64,000 nucleotides of DNA from Bacillus pumilus (GTDB lineage: Bacteria > Bacillota > Bacilli > Bacillales > Bacillaceae). Position 1 is the first letter of the stretch. Each line of letters begins with the position of its first letter. The notes below the pieces were generated by a model, which saw only the letters and a list, made by a program, of their open reading frames with translations, was not told where the DNA came from and made no database searches. Shown in pieces: positions 44,386 to 53,326 of the stretch. The DNA lies in assembly GCF_024498355.1 (NCBI RefSeq), contig NZ_CP101833.1, forward strand, positions 1,779,001-1,843,000. Reading direction: 5' to 3'. The translations under genes and the position numbers were made by a program.

Positions 44386-45792
44386 ATGTTAGATTCTGAA
44401 TTTTCAAATCAATTAAAAAAGGTTGTCGGTGCGTCTTATGTACAAGACAGCAAGGCGGATCGTCTTGCCTACTCTTATGATGCGACACCGAATTTTCAGC
44501 ATATGCCAGATGCCATCGTGAGCCCTCACACAGCCGAGGAAGTAAAGCAAATAGTCCAGCTTTGCACCTTATACAACGTGCCGATCGTGCCAAGAGGATC
44601 AGGAACCAATCTTTGCGCAGGAACTTGTCCCGCAAAAGGCGGCCTTGTGATGCTGTTTACAAGAATGAACCAATTATTAGAAATAGACGAAGAAAACCTC
44701 ACCGCAACGGTGCAGCCTGGCTTGATTACGCAGGAGCTCATTCGCCAAGTAGAGGAAAGAGGTCTCTTCTATCCACCTGATCCAAGCTCTATGAAAATCT
44801 CCACATTAGGCGGAAATATTAATGAAAATTCAGGTGGTCTAAGAGGCTTAAAGTATGGTGTGACAAGAGATTATGTCCTTGGTCTTGAAGTGGTTCTGCC
44901 AAACGGTGACATCATCAAAACAGGCGGCAAGCTCGCAAAGGACGTGGCTGGATATGATATGACCCGTTTATTCGTTGGTTCAGAAGGAACGCTAGGGATT
45001 GTCACAGAAGCAACGCTGAAGCTCTTGCCGCTTCCAGAAACAAAACAAACGATGCTTTGCTTATACGAAAGCCTAGAGGAAGCCGCTACTTCTGTCTCGG
45101 CCATTATTGCAGAGCGGATCATCCCCGCCACATTAGAATTTATGGATCAGCCAACTCTTGAAGTCGTTGAAGATTTTGCGAAAATTGGTCTGCCTACTGA
45201 CGTTCAAGCGGTGCTATTAATCGAACAGGACGGGAATCCTGAGGCGGTTTCCCGTGATATGCAAACAATCGCAGAAGTTTGTCAGAAGCACGGTGCAAAA
45301 AGCGTCAATATCGCACATTCTGAAGAAGAGGCAAGTGCGCTCTTAACGGCGAGACGCTCTGCTTTATCTGCCCTTGCCCGGTTAAGCCCCACAACGATTT
45401 TAGAAGATGCCACAGTACCTCGTTCTGAAATTGCCAACATGGTGCGTGCGATCGAAGAAATTGCGCGAGAGTATCAGGTGAAAATTTGTACGTTTGGGCA
45501 TGCAGGTGATGGAAACTTACACCCCACTTGTGCAGCAGATGCAAGAAATAAAGAAGAAATGGAACGTGTGGAAGAAGCCTTTCAAGCCATTTTTGAAAAA
45601 GCGGTCTTACTTGGCGGCACCATTACCGGAGAACATGGCGTTGGTCTCATGAAAGCTCCTTATTTGGAGCTAAAGGTCAAAAAAGAAGGAATCGCGGCAA
45701 TGAGAGCGATTAAACAGGCACTTGACCCTGCAAATATCATGAACCCTGATAAAGTGTTTGGGACTGCAAGAAAGCGGGTGGTAGTCTCATGA
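44386..45792 (+). CDS. glcD: Glycolate oxidase FAD subunit
   Basis: FAD-linked oxidase of 468 aa that oxidises glycolate or lactate-like 2-hydroxyacids. FAD PCMH motifs are VPIVPRGSGTNLCAGTC and STLGGNINENSGGLRGLKYG; C-terminal FAD-oxidase domain with CTFGHAGDGNLHPT and ITGEHGVGLMKAPYL. ATG 44386 lies 9 nt after GGGAG; an extension to 44323 would run into the upstream intergenic region. Overlaps glcF by 4 nt. Bacillus lacks a separate GlcE. Confidence 0.92.
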   Translation: MLDSEFSNQLKKVVGASYVQDSKADRLAYSYDATPNFQHMPDAIVSPHTAEEVKQIVQLCTLYNVPIVPRGSGTNLCAGTCPAKGGLVMLFTRMNQLLEIDEENLTATVQPGLITQELIRQVEERGLFYPPDPSSMKISTLGGNINENSGGLRGLKYGVTRDYVLGLEVVLPNGDIIKTGGKLAKDVAGYDMTRLFVGSEGTLGIVTEATLKLLPLPETKQTMLCLYESLEEAATSVSAIIAERIIPATLEFMDQPTLEVVEDFAKIGLPTDVQAVLLIEQDGNPEAVSRDMQTIAEVCQKHGAKSVNIAHSEEEASALLTARRSALSALARLSPTTILEDATVPRSEIANMVRAIEEIAREYQVKICTFGHAGDGNLHPTCAADARNKEEMERVEEAFQAIFEKAVLLGGTITGEHGVGLMKAPYLELKVKKEGIAAMRAIKQALDPANIMNPDKVFGTARKRVVVS

Positions 45793-47126
45793 ATTCCTCT
45801 AAACAAAAAGAGATTCAGCAAAAATTCCAGCAGCAAATGGATGAAAAGGAGCTGCTCAATTGTATGCGCTGCGGCTTCTGCCTCCCTTCCTGCCCTACCT
45901 ATATTGAATCCGGACAACAAGAAACGCACTCTCCCCGCGGCCGAATTGCTTTAATGAAGGCGGTAAGAGACGGTGTGATTGAACCAGATGAAGATGTCGA
46001 ACATTCACTTAATCTTTGTCTTGGCTGCCGTGCATGTGAACCGGTCTGCCCTTCTGGCGTCAAGTATGGGCGATTACTTGAAGATGCAAGAGACATCATT
46101 CAGCAGCATAAAAAACAATCGTTTCCTGTTAAATTGATGAGGCGTGCTGTTTTTAAAGGTCTTTTCCCTTCACAAAGCCGTATGCGGCAAGCTGCAGGTC
46201 TTCTTCGATTTTATCAAACATCTGGTCTGCAAACTGCTGCCCGTAAGACTGGCATGCTGAAGGTGCTTCCTTCGCATTTACAGCTGATGGAACAGGCACT
46301 CCCAAAGGTGCCGCGTCAAAAGAAAAGCCGTTTGAATGAATACAAAGCCACCAGCCCAGCAAGAAAACGTGTAGCATTTTTTTCTGGCTGTTTAATGGAC
46401 ACGGTTTTTTCCAGTACAAATGAAGCGACGATCCAGCTTCTGCAGCTGTCAGGCTGCGACGTTGTCGTCCCTCCTATTCAGACGTGCTGCGGAGCGCTTC
46501 ATGGCCATAGTGGAGAAAAAGAGCAAGCGAAACAGTTAGCAAAGCAGAATATTGAAGCCTTTGAGGAGACGGATGTAGATGCGATTGTCATGAATGCGGG
46601 CGGATGTGGTGCCTTTTTAAGTGATTACGATCATTTGCTTCACGATGATCCGGCTTTTCAAAAGCGAAGTGAAGCCTTCTCAAAGAAAATCACGGATATA
46701 TCAGACATTCTAGTGGAGCTGGCGTTTCATCACCGCATTCCTTTGGCTTTGCCTGAGCAAGTCATCACCTATCAAGACTCTTGTCATTTACGGAATGGAA
46801 TGGGTGTACAAAGTGCGCCAAGGGTGCTCATGAAGGCTATTCATGGTGTTTCGTTCAAAGAAATGAAGGATGCAGATCGCTGCTGCGGCTCGGCAGGGAT
46901 TTACAACATCTTGCAGCCAAAAATGTCGATGCAAATTTTAGATCATAAAATGACGGAAGCAAGTCAAACAACGGCTGCTGCCATTGTCACATCTAATCCA
47001 GGCTGTCAATTGCAAATGGTGGCAGGGATCAAACGCTCAGGGCACTCGCCCAGCATGAGGGCTGTTCATCTCGCTGACTTATTATTAGAAGCCGTCCAAT
47101 ATGGAAAAGAAGCGTCCAGCTCATAA
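45789..47126 (+). CDS. glcF: Glycolate oxidase iron-sulfur subunit
   Basis: Electron-transfer subunit of 445 aa. Two [4Fe-4S] ferredoxin motifs, CMRCGFCLPSCPTY and CLGCRACEPVCPSGVKYG (residues about 25 and 77), precede two CCG domains (CCGALHGHSGE and CCGSAGIYN). It passes electrons from GlcD toward the quinone pool. Start codon overlaps the glcD stop (ATGA). Ends in a terminator that includes its stop codon. Confidence 0.93.
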   Translation: MNSSKQKEIQQKFQQQMDEKELLNCMRCGFCLPSCPTYIESGQQETHSPRGRIALMKAVRDGVIEPDEDVEHSLNLCLGCRACEPVCPSGVKYGRLLEDARDIIQQHKKQSFPVKLMRRAVFKGLFPSQSRMRQAAGLLRFYQTSGLQTAARKTGMLKVLPSHLQLMEQALPKVPRQKKSRLNEYKATSPARKRVAFFSGCLMDTVFSSTNEATIQLLQLSGCDVVVPPIQTCCGALHGHSGEKEQAKQLAKQNIEAFEETDVDAIVMNAGGCGAFLSDYDHLLHDDPAFQKRSEAFSKKITDISDILVELAFHHRIPLALPEQVITYQDSCHLRNGMGVQSAPRVLMKAIHGVSFKEMKDADRCCGSAGIYNILQPKMSMQILDHKMTEASQTTAAAIVTSNPGCQLQMVAGIKRSGHSPSMRAVHLADLLLEAVQYGKEASSS

Positions 47127-47142
47127 AGCTGAACGCTTTTTT
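47110..47142 (+). terminator. Terminator of ysfB-glcDF
   Basis: AAGCGTCCAGC pairs with GCTGAACGCTT (one mismatch) around a 7-nt loop containing the glcF stop, then TTTTTT. Confidence 0.85.
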
Positions 47143-47145
47143 CAT

Positions 47146-47175
47146 GCATATCTTCAGACGATTGGTTGGATAATA
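47146..47175 (+). promoter_or_regulatory. Probable sigma-G promoter of the gerA-type operon
   Basis: -35 GCATA (47146-47150), spacer of 18 nt, -10 GATAATA (47169-47175). Compared with sigma-G consensus GHATR-N18-CATWHTA, only the first -10 base differs. It lies 30 nt upstream of the first ger gene; forespore expression is expected for germinant receptors. Confidence 0.7.
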
Positions 47176-47204
47176 GATGCAAATCGCGGAAGGAGATGGT
47201 TCAA

Positions 47205-48692
47205 ATGCTGAAAAAAAACAAACAACATCAGAAGGACCCGAATTCAGTATTTGAGGCATTATCGCGTTCCTCTGATTTTACAAATGAGTTATCTCGCAGT
47301 GAAGGTTTTCTTTATCGAATTTCTTTTTTTCGATCCTTAATCAATGGAAATCTACTACATGAACAAATTCTGCCCTTCATCAAACAATTGCATCTGACAC
47401 CCACTCTGGAGGAGCTAAAAGAACACATCCCGATTGAACAGGCTGTGATCACGAGTGACCTTCAAGAAGTGGAACAAGCCCTTCATCGAGGCAGTATTGC
47501 CATTCGACTCGAGACGGACTGGGCTAAAACGCTTCTTTTGCCGATTGAAGAAAAAAAAGGCAGACAAGTGGGTCCACCTGAGATTGAATTTGGCATTATT
47601 AGTGCACAGGAAGCGTTTGTTGAGGTTCTGGATACCAACTTAAACTTGCTTAGGCGACGGCTTCCGACGCCGGACCTCAAAGTGGCCGAAAAGACCGTTG
47701 GCACCCTTACTCAAACAAAAGTAGCCGTGTTATATATTGAAGAAATCGCCAACCCGCAAAACATAGAAACCGTTCTTCAGCGAATTGAGGACGTCGATTA
47801 TGATCAAATTTTAGATGCGAATTATCTGGCTCAAATGCTTTATGATGTGTCCAATACGATTTTTCCATTGTTCTTAAATACAGAAAGACCAGACCGAGTT
47901 TCTTCAGGTCTTACGGAAGGAAAAATTGCCATCATGGTAGATGGGTCGCCTCATGTCTTGCTTGCCCCGACGATTTTACTTGAGTATTTTTCAACAATGG
48001 AAGATTATAACATGTCATGGATTGCCGCCTCCTGCTTTAGGCTATTACGTATATTTGCAGTGATATTTTCTATTTTTGCGACGCCTTTATATGTAGCCGT
48101 TTTAACCTTTCATTATGAACTGATTCCTAAGGATTTATTAGAAACGATTGTGGCCTCACGCTATCTTGTCCCATTTCCGCCGATTATCGAAGCATTATTT
48201 TTAGAGATTTCCATTGAATTACTTAGAGAAGCCGGGTCTCGCCTGCCAGCAAAGGTCGGACAGACACTTGGGATTGTTGGAGGGATTGTCATTGGGCAGG
48301 CTGCGGTGGCAGCAGGCTTAACAAGCAATATCTTACTCATTATTGTCGCCCTGTCTGCTCTTGCCTCTTTTGTCACACCTATATACAAAATGGGGACTAC
48401 CATTCGGCTTTTGAGATTCCCTTTTCTTTTCTCGGCACAGATTTGGGGTGCATTAGGAATTGCTATGATGGGATCTTTTCTTCTTACCCATTTAATGAAA
48501 TTAACCTCTATTGGCCGGCCTTATCTAGAGCCTATTTATCCACTTCGTCTGGCTGATTTAAAGGGCAGCTTGATTCGTCCTCAGCTCCGCTTTTTGAATA
48601 AAAGACCGGATAATTTACGTGGAGAAAATAGAACCATTCACCAGCCAAAGCCTAAGCAAGGCCGGAAGGGGAAAAATGATTTTTACGAATAA
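47205..48692 (+). CDS. Spore germinant receptor A subunit (GerAA/GerKA family)
   Basis: Inner-membrane receptor subunit of 495 aa that forms part of the germinant receptor in the spore. N-terminal soluble domain (residues 1-245), then membrane segments from about 275 (LLRIFAVIFSIFATPLYVAVL; GIVGGIVIGQAAVAAGL; ILLIIVALSALASFVTPIYKM), and a basic C-terminus (PKPKQGRKGKND). The motif PFPPIIEALFLEISIELLREAG is typical of the family. Start ATG 47205, 9 nt after AAGGAG. The exact receptor type (GerA, GerK, Ynd, Yfk) is not assigned. Confidence 0.92.
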   Translation: MLKKNKQHQKDPNSVFEALSRSSDFTNELSRSEGFLYRISFFRSLINGNLLHEQILPFIKQLHLTPTLEELKEHIPIEQAVITSDLQEVEQALHRGSIAIRLETDWAKTLLLPIEEKKGRQVGPPEIEFGIISAQEAFVEVLDTNLNLLRRRLPTPDLKVAEKTVGTLTQTKVAVLYIEEIANPQNIETVLQRIEDVDYDQILDANYLAQMLYDVSNTIFPLFLNTERPDRVSSGLTEGKIAIMVDGSPHVLLAPTILLEYFSTMEDYNMSWIAASCFRLLRIFAVIFSIFATPLYVAVLTFHYELIPKDLLETIVASRYLVPFPPIIEALFLEISIELLREAGSRLPAKVGQTLGIVGGIVIGQAAVAAGLTSNILLIIVALSALASFVTPIYKMGTTIRLLRFPFLFSAQIWGALGIAMMGSFLLTHLMKLTSIGRPYLEPIYPLRLADLKGSLIRPQLRFLNKRPDNLRGENRTIHQPKPKQGRKGKNDFYE

Positions 48693-48704
48693 GGAAGTGA
48701 AAGT

Positions 48705-49802
48705 ATGGGCTCTTCTGTTAAAGAAAAATTTCAAATCTCCCCTTTTTTTGTGTTTTTTCTCATCAATGCCAATCAAGTAGGTGTCGGCATTTTAAATTTT
48801 CAAACGAATCTTGTTCGTTCAATGAATAATGATGGCTGGATCGCCATTCTTATTTCCGGCATCAGCGTTAATCTGATGATTTTTCTGATTTATTTTATGT
48901 TTCGCAAGGCCCCTTCTAATGAATTTGGTGATATTACACAATACGTGTTTGGCAAATGGATTGGGCAATTATTCAATATTCTCTATATCTTCTATTTTTC
49001 GTTTTTGTCGTTGACCGTTCTCGTCCATTATATGGATGTGATCCATGTGTGGCTGTTTAAAGAAATCCCCGGTCTTTTGTTTGCGTCTGTATTGCTGCTG
49101 CTTGTCTATTACATACATACTGGCGGTTTTAGAACAATCGCTGGCTGGGCTTACTTTAGCATTGTCCTAACGTACTGGATGACCTTTATCTGCTTTTATG
49201 TCATGAAATATAGTCACATTCGCTTTATGTTCCCAATGTTTGATCATTCTTTCTCGCAAATCATGGCGGGAGTCAAAGATGCCTCTTTATCCATGTTTGG
49301 TTTTGAAACGCTGCTTGTCTATTATCCCTTTATTAAAAATGCAAAAACGTCTCAAAAATTCGCCCATATGGGGGCATTATTGACCACATCCCTCAATTTG
49401 CTTGTTTTTCTCGTATCTATTGCGTATTACTCAAGTGCTCAGCTTGAACTCACGAAATGGCCGACATTGACGTTAACTAGCATCGTGAAACTTCCCTTTA
49501 TCCAGCGCTTTGAATTTATTGAAGTGTCCCTATGGCTTCTACTAGTTATACCAAATATCGCCATTCCATTATGGGCAGCCAGCAGAATGGCGAAACAAGT
49601 ATTTCATACGAGTCAGCGTATCACGTTAATTGTTCTCAGCGTTCTTATTTTGGTAATGTTTTCGTTTTTTGTCGGAGCTACCTCTTTTGAATCCTTTAAC
49701 AAATGGGTGGAATACAGCGGATACATGCTTGTATATGGATTGATTGTATGTATGATTATTGGATTGATGCTGAAAAAAAGGTGGGTGAAAAAACGAGCAT
49801 GA
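48705..49802 (+). CDS. Spore germinant receptor B subunit (GerAB family permease-like)
   Basis: Integral membrane protein of 365 aa with about ten TM helices, in the spore-germination branch of the amino-acid/polyamine transporter superfamily. FFVFFLINANQVGVGILNFQ is the characteristic first helix; FGFETLLVYYPFI lies mid-protein. It probably binds the germinant. It starts 12 nt after the A subunit gene and overlaps the C subunit gene in ATGA. Confidence 0.92.
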   Translation: MGSSVKEKFQISPFFVFFLINANQVGVGILNFQTNLVRSMNNDGWIAILISGISVNLMIFLIYFMFRKAPSNEFGDITQYVFGKWIGQLFNILYIFYFSFLSLTVLVHYMDVIHVWLFKEIPGLLFASVLLLLVYYIHTGGFRTIAGWAYFSIVLTYWMTFICFYVMKYSHIRFMFPMFDHSFSQIMAGVKDASLSMFGFETLLVYYPFIKNAKTSQKFAHMGALLTTSLNLLVFLVSIAYYSSAQLELTKWPTLTLTSIVKLPFIQRFEFIEVSLWLLLVIPNIAIPLWAASRMAKQVFHTSQRITLIVLSVLILVMFSFFVGATSFESFNKWVEYSGYMLVYGLIVCMIIGLMLKKRWVKKRA

Positions 49803-50899
49803 AACATTATGTTCTCGTGGGTCTCATGTTATTTAGTCTTTTCTTAACTAGCTGTGCACAGCCTCGCCTTTTAGATGAATTAAATATCTCTCAGGCGGCA
49901 GGATTTGATTTAGTGGAAGATGGAGAAATGAAGGGCTTTTTTGTCTTCCCAGTCTTTAAAAGTGAAGAGCAAGGAAACTATCAAATATTAAGCGCTAAGT
50001 CAAATACCATTAGTAATATTCAGTTTCTCGTTTCAGAAAAATCCCCCTTCCCAGTTGTCATGGGACAAGTGCTTGTTATTTTAATTAGTGAAAAGCTAGC
50101 AAAAGAAGTCGGGATGATTGATTTGATGAATTACATTTACCGCGACCCTATTATTGGGTCAAGACAAGTTTTTGCAATCGTTGAAGGAGAGGTTGAAGAT
50201 GTCTTGCACACAAAAATGAATCAAACCAATTTAAATGTTGGTATGTATATTTCAGACCTGTTAGCTCAAAATATGCGAAATGGCAATGAACCGGTCACCA
50301 ATCAGCACATTTTTATGAACCAGATGCTTGCAAAAGGTGTTGATGCATACCTCCCTTACATCAAAAAAACAAGTAATGCCATCAAAGTCTCTGGTGTCGC
50401 ACTTTTTAATCAAGAAAAAATGGTAGGTCATATCCCTGGAGAAAAAACGTTTGCATTTAAAGCCATGATTGAAAATCATAAAAACGGCATTTATGAATTT
50501 CGATTGAATGATAAGGCGAAGACCCATGTCGTCATTGAAAATATCAAATCACATGCGTCCTATCATATCAAACCAACTGAAAATCTCACAAAAAAGCCTC
50601 ACATCACCATTGACATCAAGCTTAAAGGTGAATTAAAAGAATTCATGAAGTCCAAAAAAATTGATTCACCTTCGATCTTGCAGCATGTCGAAAAAGAAAT
50701 TGAGAAGCGTGTGGCTCAGCAAGGACAAGACCTTGTTCAGTCATTTAAAAGGCAAAAAATAGATCCGCTTGGACTTGGTCTGAGGTATCGTTCTAAAGAC
50801 AAAGCAATGACACCTGAGAAATGGCAGGAAATCTACCCTGATGCGGATGTACAAATCAAATGCCAGATGAAGGTTGTCCAAACAGGAGTTAGCCAATAA
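49799..50899 (+). CDS. Spore germinant receptor C subunit (GerAC lipoprotein)
   Basis: Outer-surface lipoprotein of 366 aa. Signal peptide with lipobox LTSC (Cys about residue 19) followed by the GerAC pattern AQPRLLDELNISQAAGFDL; C-terminal domain with KKPHITIDIKLKGELKEF and WQEIYPDADVQIKCQMKV. The ATG at 49799 overlaps the gerAB-type stop; the longer frame from 49703 lies within the B gene and lacks a signal peptide start. Completes an A-B-C receptor operon. Confidence 0.93.
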   Translation: MKHYVLVGLMLFSLFLTSCAQPRLLDELNISQAAGFDLVEDGEMKGFFVFPVFKSEEQGNYQILSAKSNTISNIQFLVSEKSPFPVVMGQVLVILISEKLAKEVGMIDLMNYIYRDPIIGSRQVFAIVEGEVEDVLHTKMNQTNLNVGMYISDLLAQNMRNGNEPVTNQHIFMNQMLAKGVDAYLPYIKKTSNAIKVSGVALFNQEKMVGHIPGEKTFAFKAMIENHKNGIYEFRLNDKAKTHVVIENIKSHASYHIKPTENLTKKPHITIDIKLKGELKEFMKSKKIDSPSILQHVEKEIEKRVAQQGQDLVQSFKRQKIDPLGLGLRYRSKDKAMTPEKWQEIYPDADVQIKCQMKVVQTGVSQ

Positions 50900-50946
50900 A
50901 AAAGACTGTGAAAAGGGTCTTCCCTTCTCAGACAGTCTTTTTTTTA
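50898..50946. terminator. Terminator of the germination operon
   Basis: AAAAAAGACTGT pairs with ACAGTCTTTTTT, with an inner paired segment. The A/T runs serve both strands; the leftward gene's stop lies in the T run. Confidence 0.9.
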
Positions 50947-51174
50947 ATCTTCATCTTTTACATCCGGGTCATCAGGTATCGGTTCATTTAAGATCTCTTG
51001 GACGAGCTCTTTGTATTGTTCAAGCTGCTTCATATGTGTTTGAAACTGCCCTTGATAAATCAGGTAAGATTCCCCATCAAATACGTAGCGGATCTTTTTT
51101 TGCTGGATTAATTTTTCAATATACGCTTCTGATACTTCTAGGTATTCAGCTGTTTCTGCGATTGTTAAATACAT
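50944..51174 (-). CDS. Small excisionase-type helix-turn-helix protein
   Basis: 76-aa protein with a MerR/Xis-like winged HTH at the N-terminus (MYLTIAETAEYLEVSEAYIEKLIQQKKIRYV) followed by a segment suggesting a wing (FDGESYLIYQGQFQTHMKQL) and an acidic tail (PIPDDPDVKDED). It is lone and no integrase lies nearby, so a prophage excisionase role is unlikely; a small DNA-binding regulator fits better. GGTGG precedes the ATG. It is convergent with the germination operon and divergent from yngA. Confidence 0.75.
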   Translation of the reverse strand: MYLTIAETAEYLEVSEAYIEKLIQQKKIRYVFDGESYLIYQGQFQTHMKQLEQYKELVQEILNEPIPDDPDVKDED

Positions 51175-51338
51175 GTATGTGCACCACCAGTTCGTTTCAT
51201 CTTACAAATTATATCACGAGCTGCTGGAAAAACGGATACAGCCTGTTCATGTTTTTTTCATCTTTTCTTCACTGATTCGTCAACTCCCTTTTGTACAGTA
51301 TTCATACACACAATTTATAGGAGGTGACCATTCTTCAC

Positions 51339-51746
51339 ATGACAAGGAAAAACATTCGAACCTATGCCGCGTTTTCAATTGTAGGAGCAGGCAATACGCT
51401 CATTGACTTCATCTTTTTCTTCTTTCTAACGGCCTGCTTTGTACCCCCCTTCCTCGCGCAGTGCCTTTCCTATAGTGCAGGGATGATGAACAGCTATTTT
51501 TGGAATCGAAAATGGACATTTCAAGTGAAAAAGAAAGCTGACAAGTGGGAATGGATCAAATGGATGACTGTCAATGGGGCAGCGTGTTTTCTTACCTACT
51601 TCGTCTTATATGTCATGCAGCTAGCAGATTTCTCATTATTCATCAGTAAATTGGTCGGCACCCTTCTTGGTCTTATGATCACTTTTACTGGAAGCCGCGT
51701 TTGGGTCTTTCAAACAGAAAATCAACAATCAGAAATGGAGCGATGA
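51339..51746 (+). CDS. yngA: GtrA-family membrane protein
   Basis: GtrA-like protein of 135 aa with four TM helices (TYAAFSIVGAGNTLIDFIFF; FFFLTACFVPPFLAQCLSYS; AACFLTYFVLYVMQL; LVGTLLGLMITFTGSRVWVF). The family is linked to translocation or handling of lipid-linked sugars. The internal motif GMMNSYFWNRKWTF is conserved in GtrA. AGGAGGTGA lies upstream but 14 nt from ATG 51339, longer than usual; the GTG at 51324 is inside that site. First of yngA-yngB-yngC, 4 nt ahead of yngB. Confidence 0.85.
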   Translation: MTRKNIRTYAAFSIVGAGNTLIDFIFFFFLTACFVPPFLAQCLSYSAGMMNSYFWNRKWTFQVKKKADKWEWIKWMTVNGAACFLTYFVLYVMQLADFSLFISKLVGTLLGLMITFTGSRVWVFQTENQQSEMER

Positions 51747-51750
51747 TTCA

Positions 51751-52632
51751 ATGAACATTAAAAAAGCCATTATACCAGCAGCCGGGTTAGGCACACGTTT
51801 TTTACCAGCGACTAAAGCACAGCCGAAGGAAATGCTGCCCATCGTCGATAAACCTGCCATTCAATATATTGTCGAAGAGGCAGTTCAATCAGGCATTGAA
51901 GATATCCTCATTATTACAGGAAGGAATAAAAAATCGATTGAAGATCACTTTGACCGGTCCATTGAGCTAGAGCAAAATTTACTCGAAAAAGGGAAAAAGG
52001 AACAGCTGGCTGAAATCAAGCATATTGCGGATATGGCCAATATTCATTATATTCGTCAGAAGGAACCTCTAGGTCTCGGACATGCAGTGTTATGTGCACG
52101 TCATTTTACCGGAAATGATCCTTTTGCTGTTCTTTTAGGTGATGATGTGATGGTATCAGACAAGCCCGCCCTCTCTCAGCTCATGGAAGTCTATGAAGAC
52201 AAACAAACAGAGGTAATGGGTGTTCAGCAAGTAGATCGTCTAGATGTCAGTAAGTATGGTATGATAAGACCAGCTAGATTAGAAGGGCATGTGTTTGAAG
52301 TCACAGACTTGGTGGAAAAGCCAGCCATTCATGAGGCACCTTCCGATTTAGCCGTGATGGGCAGGTATCTTTTAACCCCATCAATTTTTTCTGTGTTAGA
52401 AAGAATCGACAGAGGCGCTGGTAATGAAATACAGCTGACAGACGCTCTGAAAGAGATTGCACATCAATCACCCATTTATGCTAGACGATTAGATGGTTTG
52501 AGATTTGATGTTGGAGATAAGCTTGGCTGTTTTAAGGCAGCGACTGAAATTGGATTAATGCGTCATGATATGAGACCAGCCATGCTAGCATATATAGAAA
52601 GCATACTCATGAGAGAAGCAAAACAAGCATAG
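51751..52632 (+). CDS. yngB: UTP-glucose-1-phosphate uridylyltransferase
   Basis: Makes UDP-glucose from UTP and glucose-1-phosphate. The 293-aa product is a GalU/GtaB paralogue: KKAIIPAAGLGTRFLPATKAQPKEMLPI (nucleotide loop), QKEPLGLGHAVLCARHFTGNDPFAV (sugar site), LLGDDVM (metal) and DGLRFDVGDKLGCFKAATEIG at the end. In B. subtilis YngB works as a UGPase alongside GtaB under some conditions, with YngA as a flippase candidate. Its place behind yngA agrees with a glycolipid or wall-polymer decoration role. Confidence 0.93.
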   Translation: MNIKKAIIPAAGLGTRFLPATKAQPKEMLPIVDKPAIQYIVEEAVQSGIEDILIITGRNKKSIEDHFDRSIELEQNLLEKGKKEQLAEIKHIADMANIHYIRQKEPLGLGHAVLCARHFTGNDPFAVLLGDDVMVSDKPALSQLMEVYEDKQTEVMGVQQVDRLDVSKYGMIRPARLEGHVFEVTDLVEKPAIHEAPSDLAVMGRYLLTPSIFSVLERIDRGAGNEIQLTDALKEIAHQSPIYARRLDGLRFDVGDKLGCFKAATEIGLMRHDMRPAMLAYIESILMREAKQA

Positions 52633-52684
52633 GCTCTTATAAGAATGCTTGAAGAAAATCGTATTTAAAGGCAGTGTGAAATGA

Positions 52685-53287
52685 ATGGGAACCTTTTTTA
52701 ATGAAATTTTAACATGGCTGACAAGCCTTGGTTACGTAGGTGTTGCACTTGGACTCATGATTGAAATTATTCCGAGTGAAATTGTCCTTGCTTATGGCGG
52801 ATATATGGTATCAACAGGAACCATTGGTTTTGTTGGGGCTGTTATTGCTGGGGTCATTGGAGGCACGCTTGCTCAGTGCTTTATTTACTGGATTGGTCTT
52901 TACGGCGGAAGACCTTTTTTAACAAAGTACGGAAAATATTTATTCATCCATGAGCATCATATTGCCACTGCAGAGCGATGGTTTGACCGATATGGAACAG
53001 GTGTGGTGTTTACAGCGCGCTTTATCCCTGTTGTGCGCCATGCCATCTCGATTCCAGCCGGCATTGCCAAGATGCCATTTTTCAAATTTGTTCTTTTGAC
53101 GGGATTAGCCGCTATCCCTTGGTCCATCTTATTTATCTATCTCGGGATGCAGCTCGGGACAAAGTGGGATCACATTCAAAGCGTTGCTCACACTTATACA
53201 ACACCTATTATGGCCATCGCCATCGTCCTTATCGTTCTGTATTTCATGCTAAAAAAAATGCGTACAAATCGAAAACGGACAATCTAA
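52685..53287 (+). CDS. yngC: DedA-family membrane protein
   Basis: DedA (VTT/SNARE-associated) membrane protein of 200 aa. Reentrant motif near residue 15 (EIIPSEIVLAYGG), FDRYGTGVVFTARFIPVVRHAISIPAG carries the conserved Arg pair, and the last helix is TPIMAIAIVLIVLYFML with a basic tail. The family includes lipid-carrier flippases. Ribosome site is weak (AAAGG, about 14 nt). Last gene of yngABC, before a strong terminator. Confidence 0.9.
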   Translation: MGTFFNEILTWLTSLGYVGVALGLMIEIIPSEIVLAYGGYMVSTGTIGFVGAVIAGVIGGTLAQCFIYWIGLYGGRPFLTKYGKYLFIHEHHIATAERWFDRYGTGVVFTARFIPVVRHAISIPAGIAKMPFFKFVLLTGLAAIPWSILFIYLGMQLGTKWDHIQSVAHTYTTPIMAIAIVLIVLYFMLKKMRTNRKRTI

Positions 53288-53289
53288 CG

Positions 53290-53325
53290 AAAACGCCTTC
53301 CACTGATTCTGTGAAAGGCGTTTTT
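53290..53325. terminator. Terminator between yngC and the HemD-like gene
   Basis: AAAACGCCTTcCAC pairs with GTGaAAGGCGTTTT (one mismatch) around a 7-nt loop, with a T run on the + strand. Convergent genes end on either side. Confidence 0.9.
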
Positions 53326-53326
53326 G

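Noticed and set aside
50944..51174. Possible prophage or integrative element suggested by an excisionase-like protein
   Set aside because: No integrase, attachment repeats or phage genes nearby; both flanks are ordinary chromosomal Bacillus operons.
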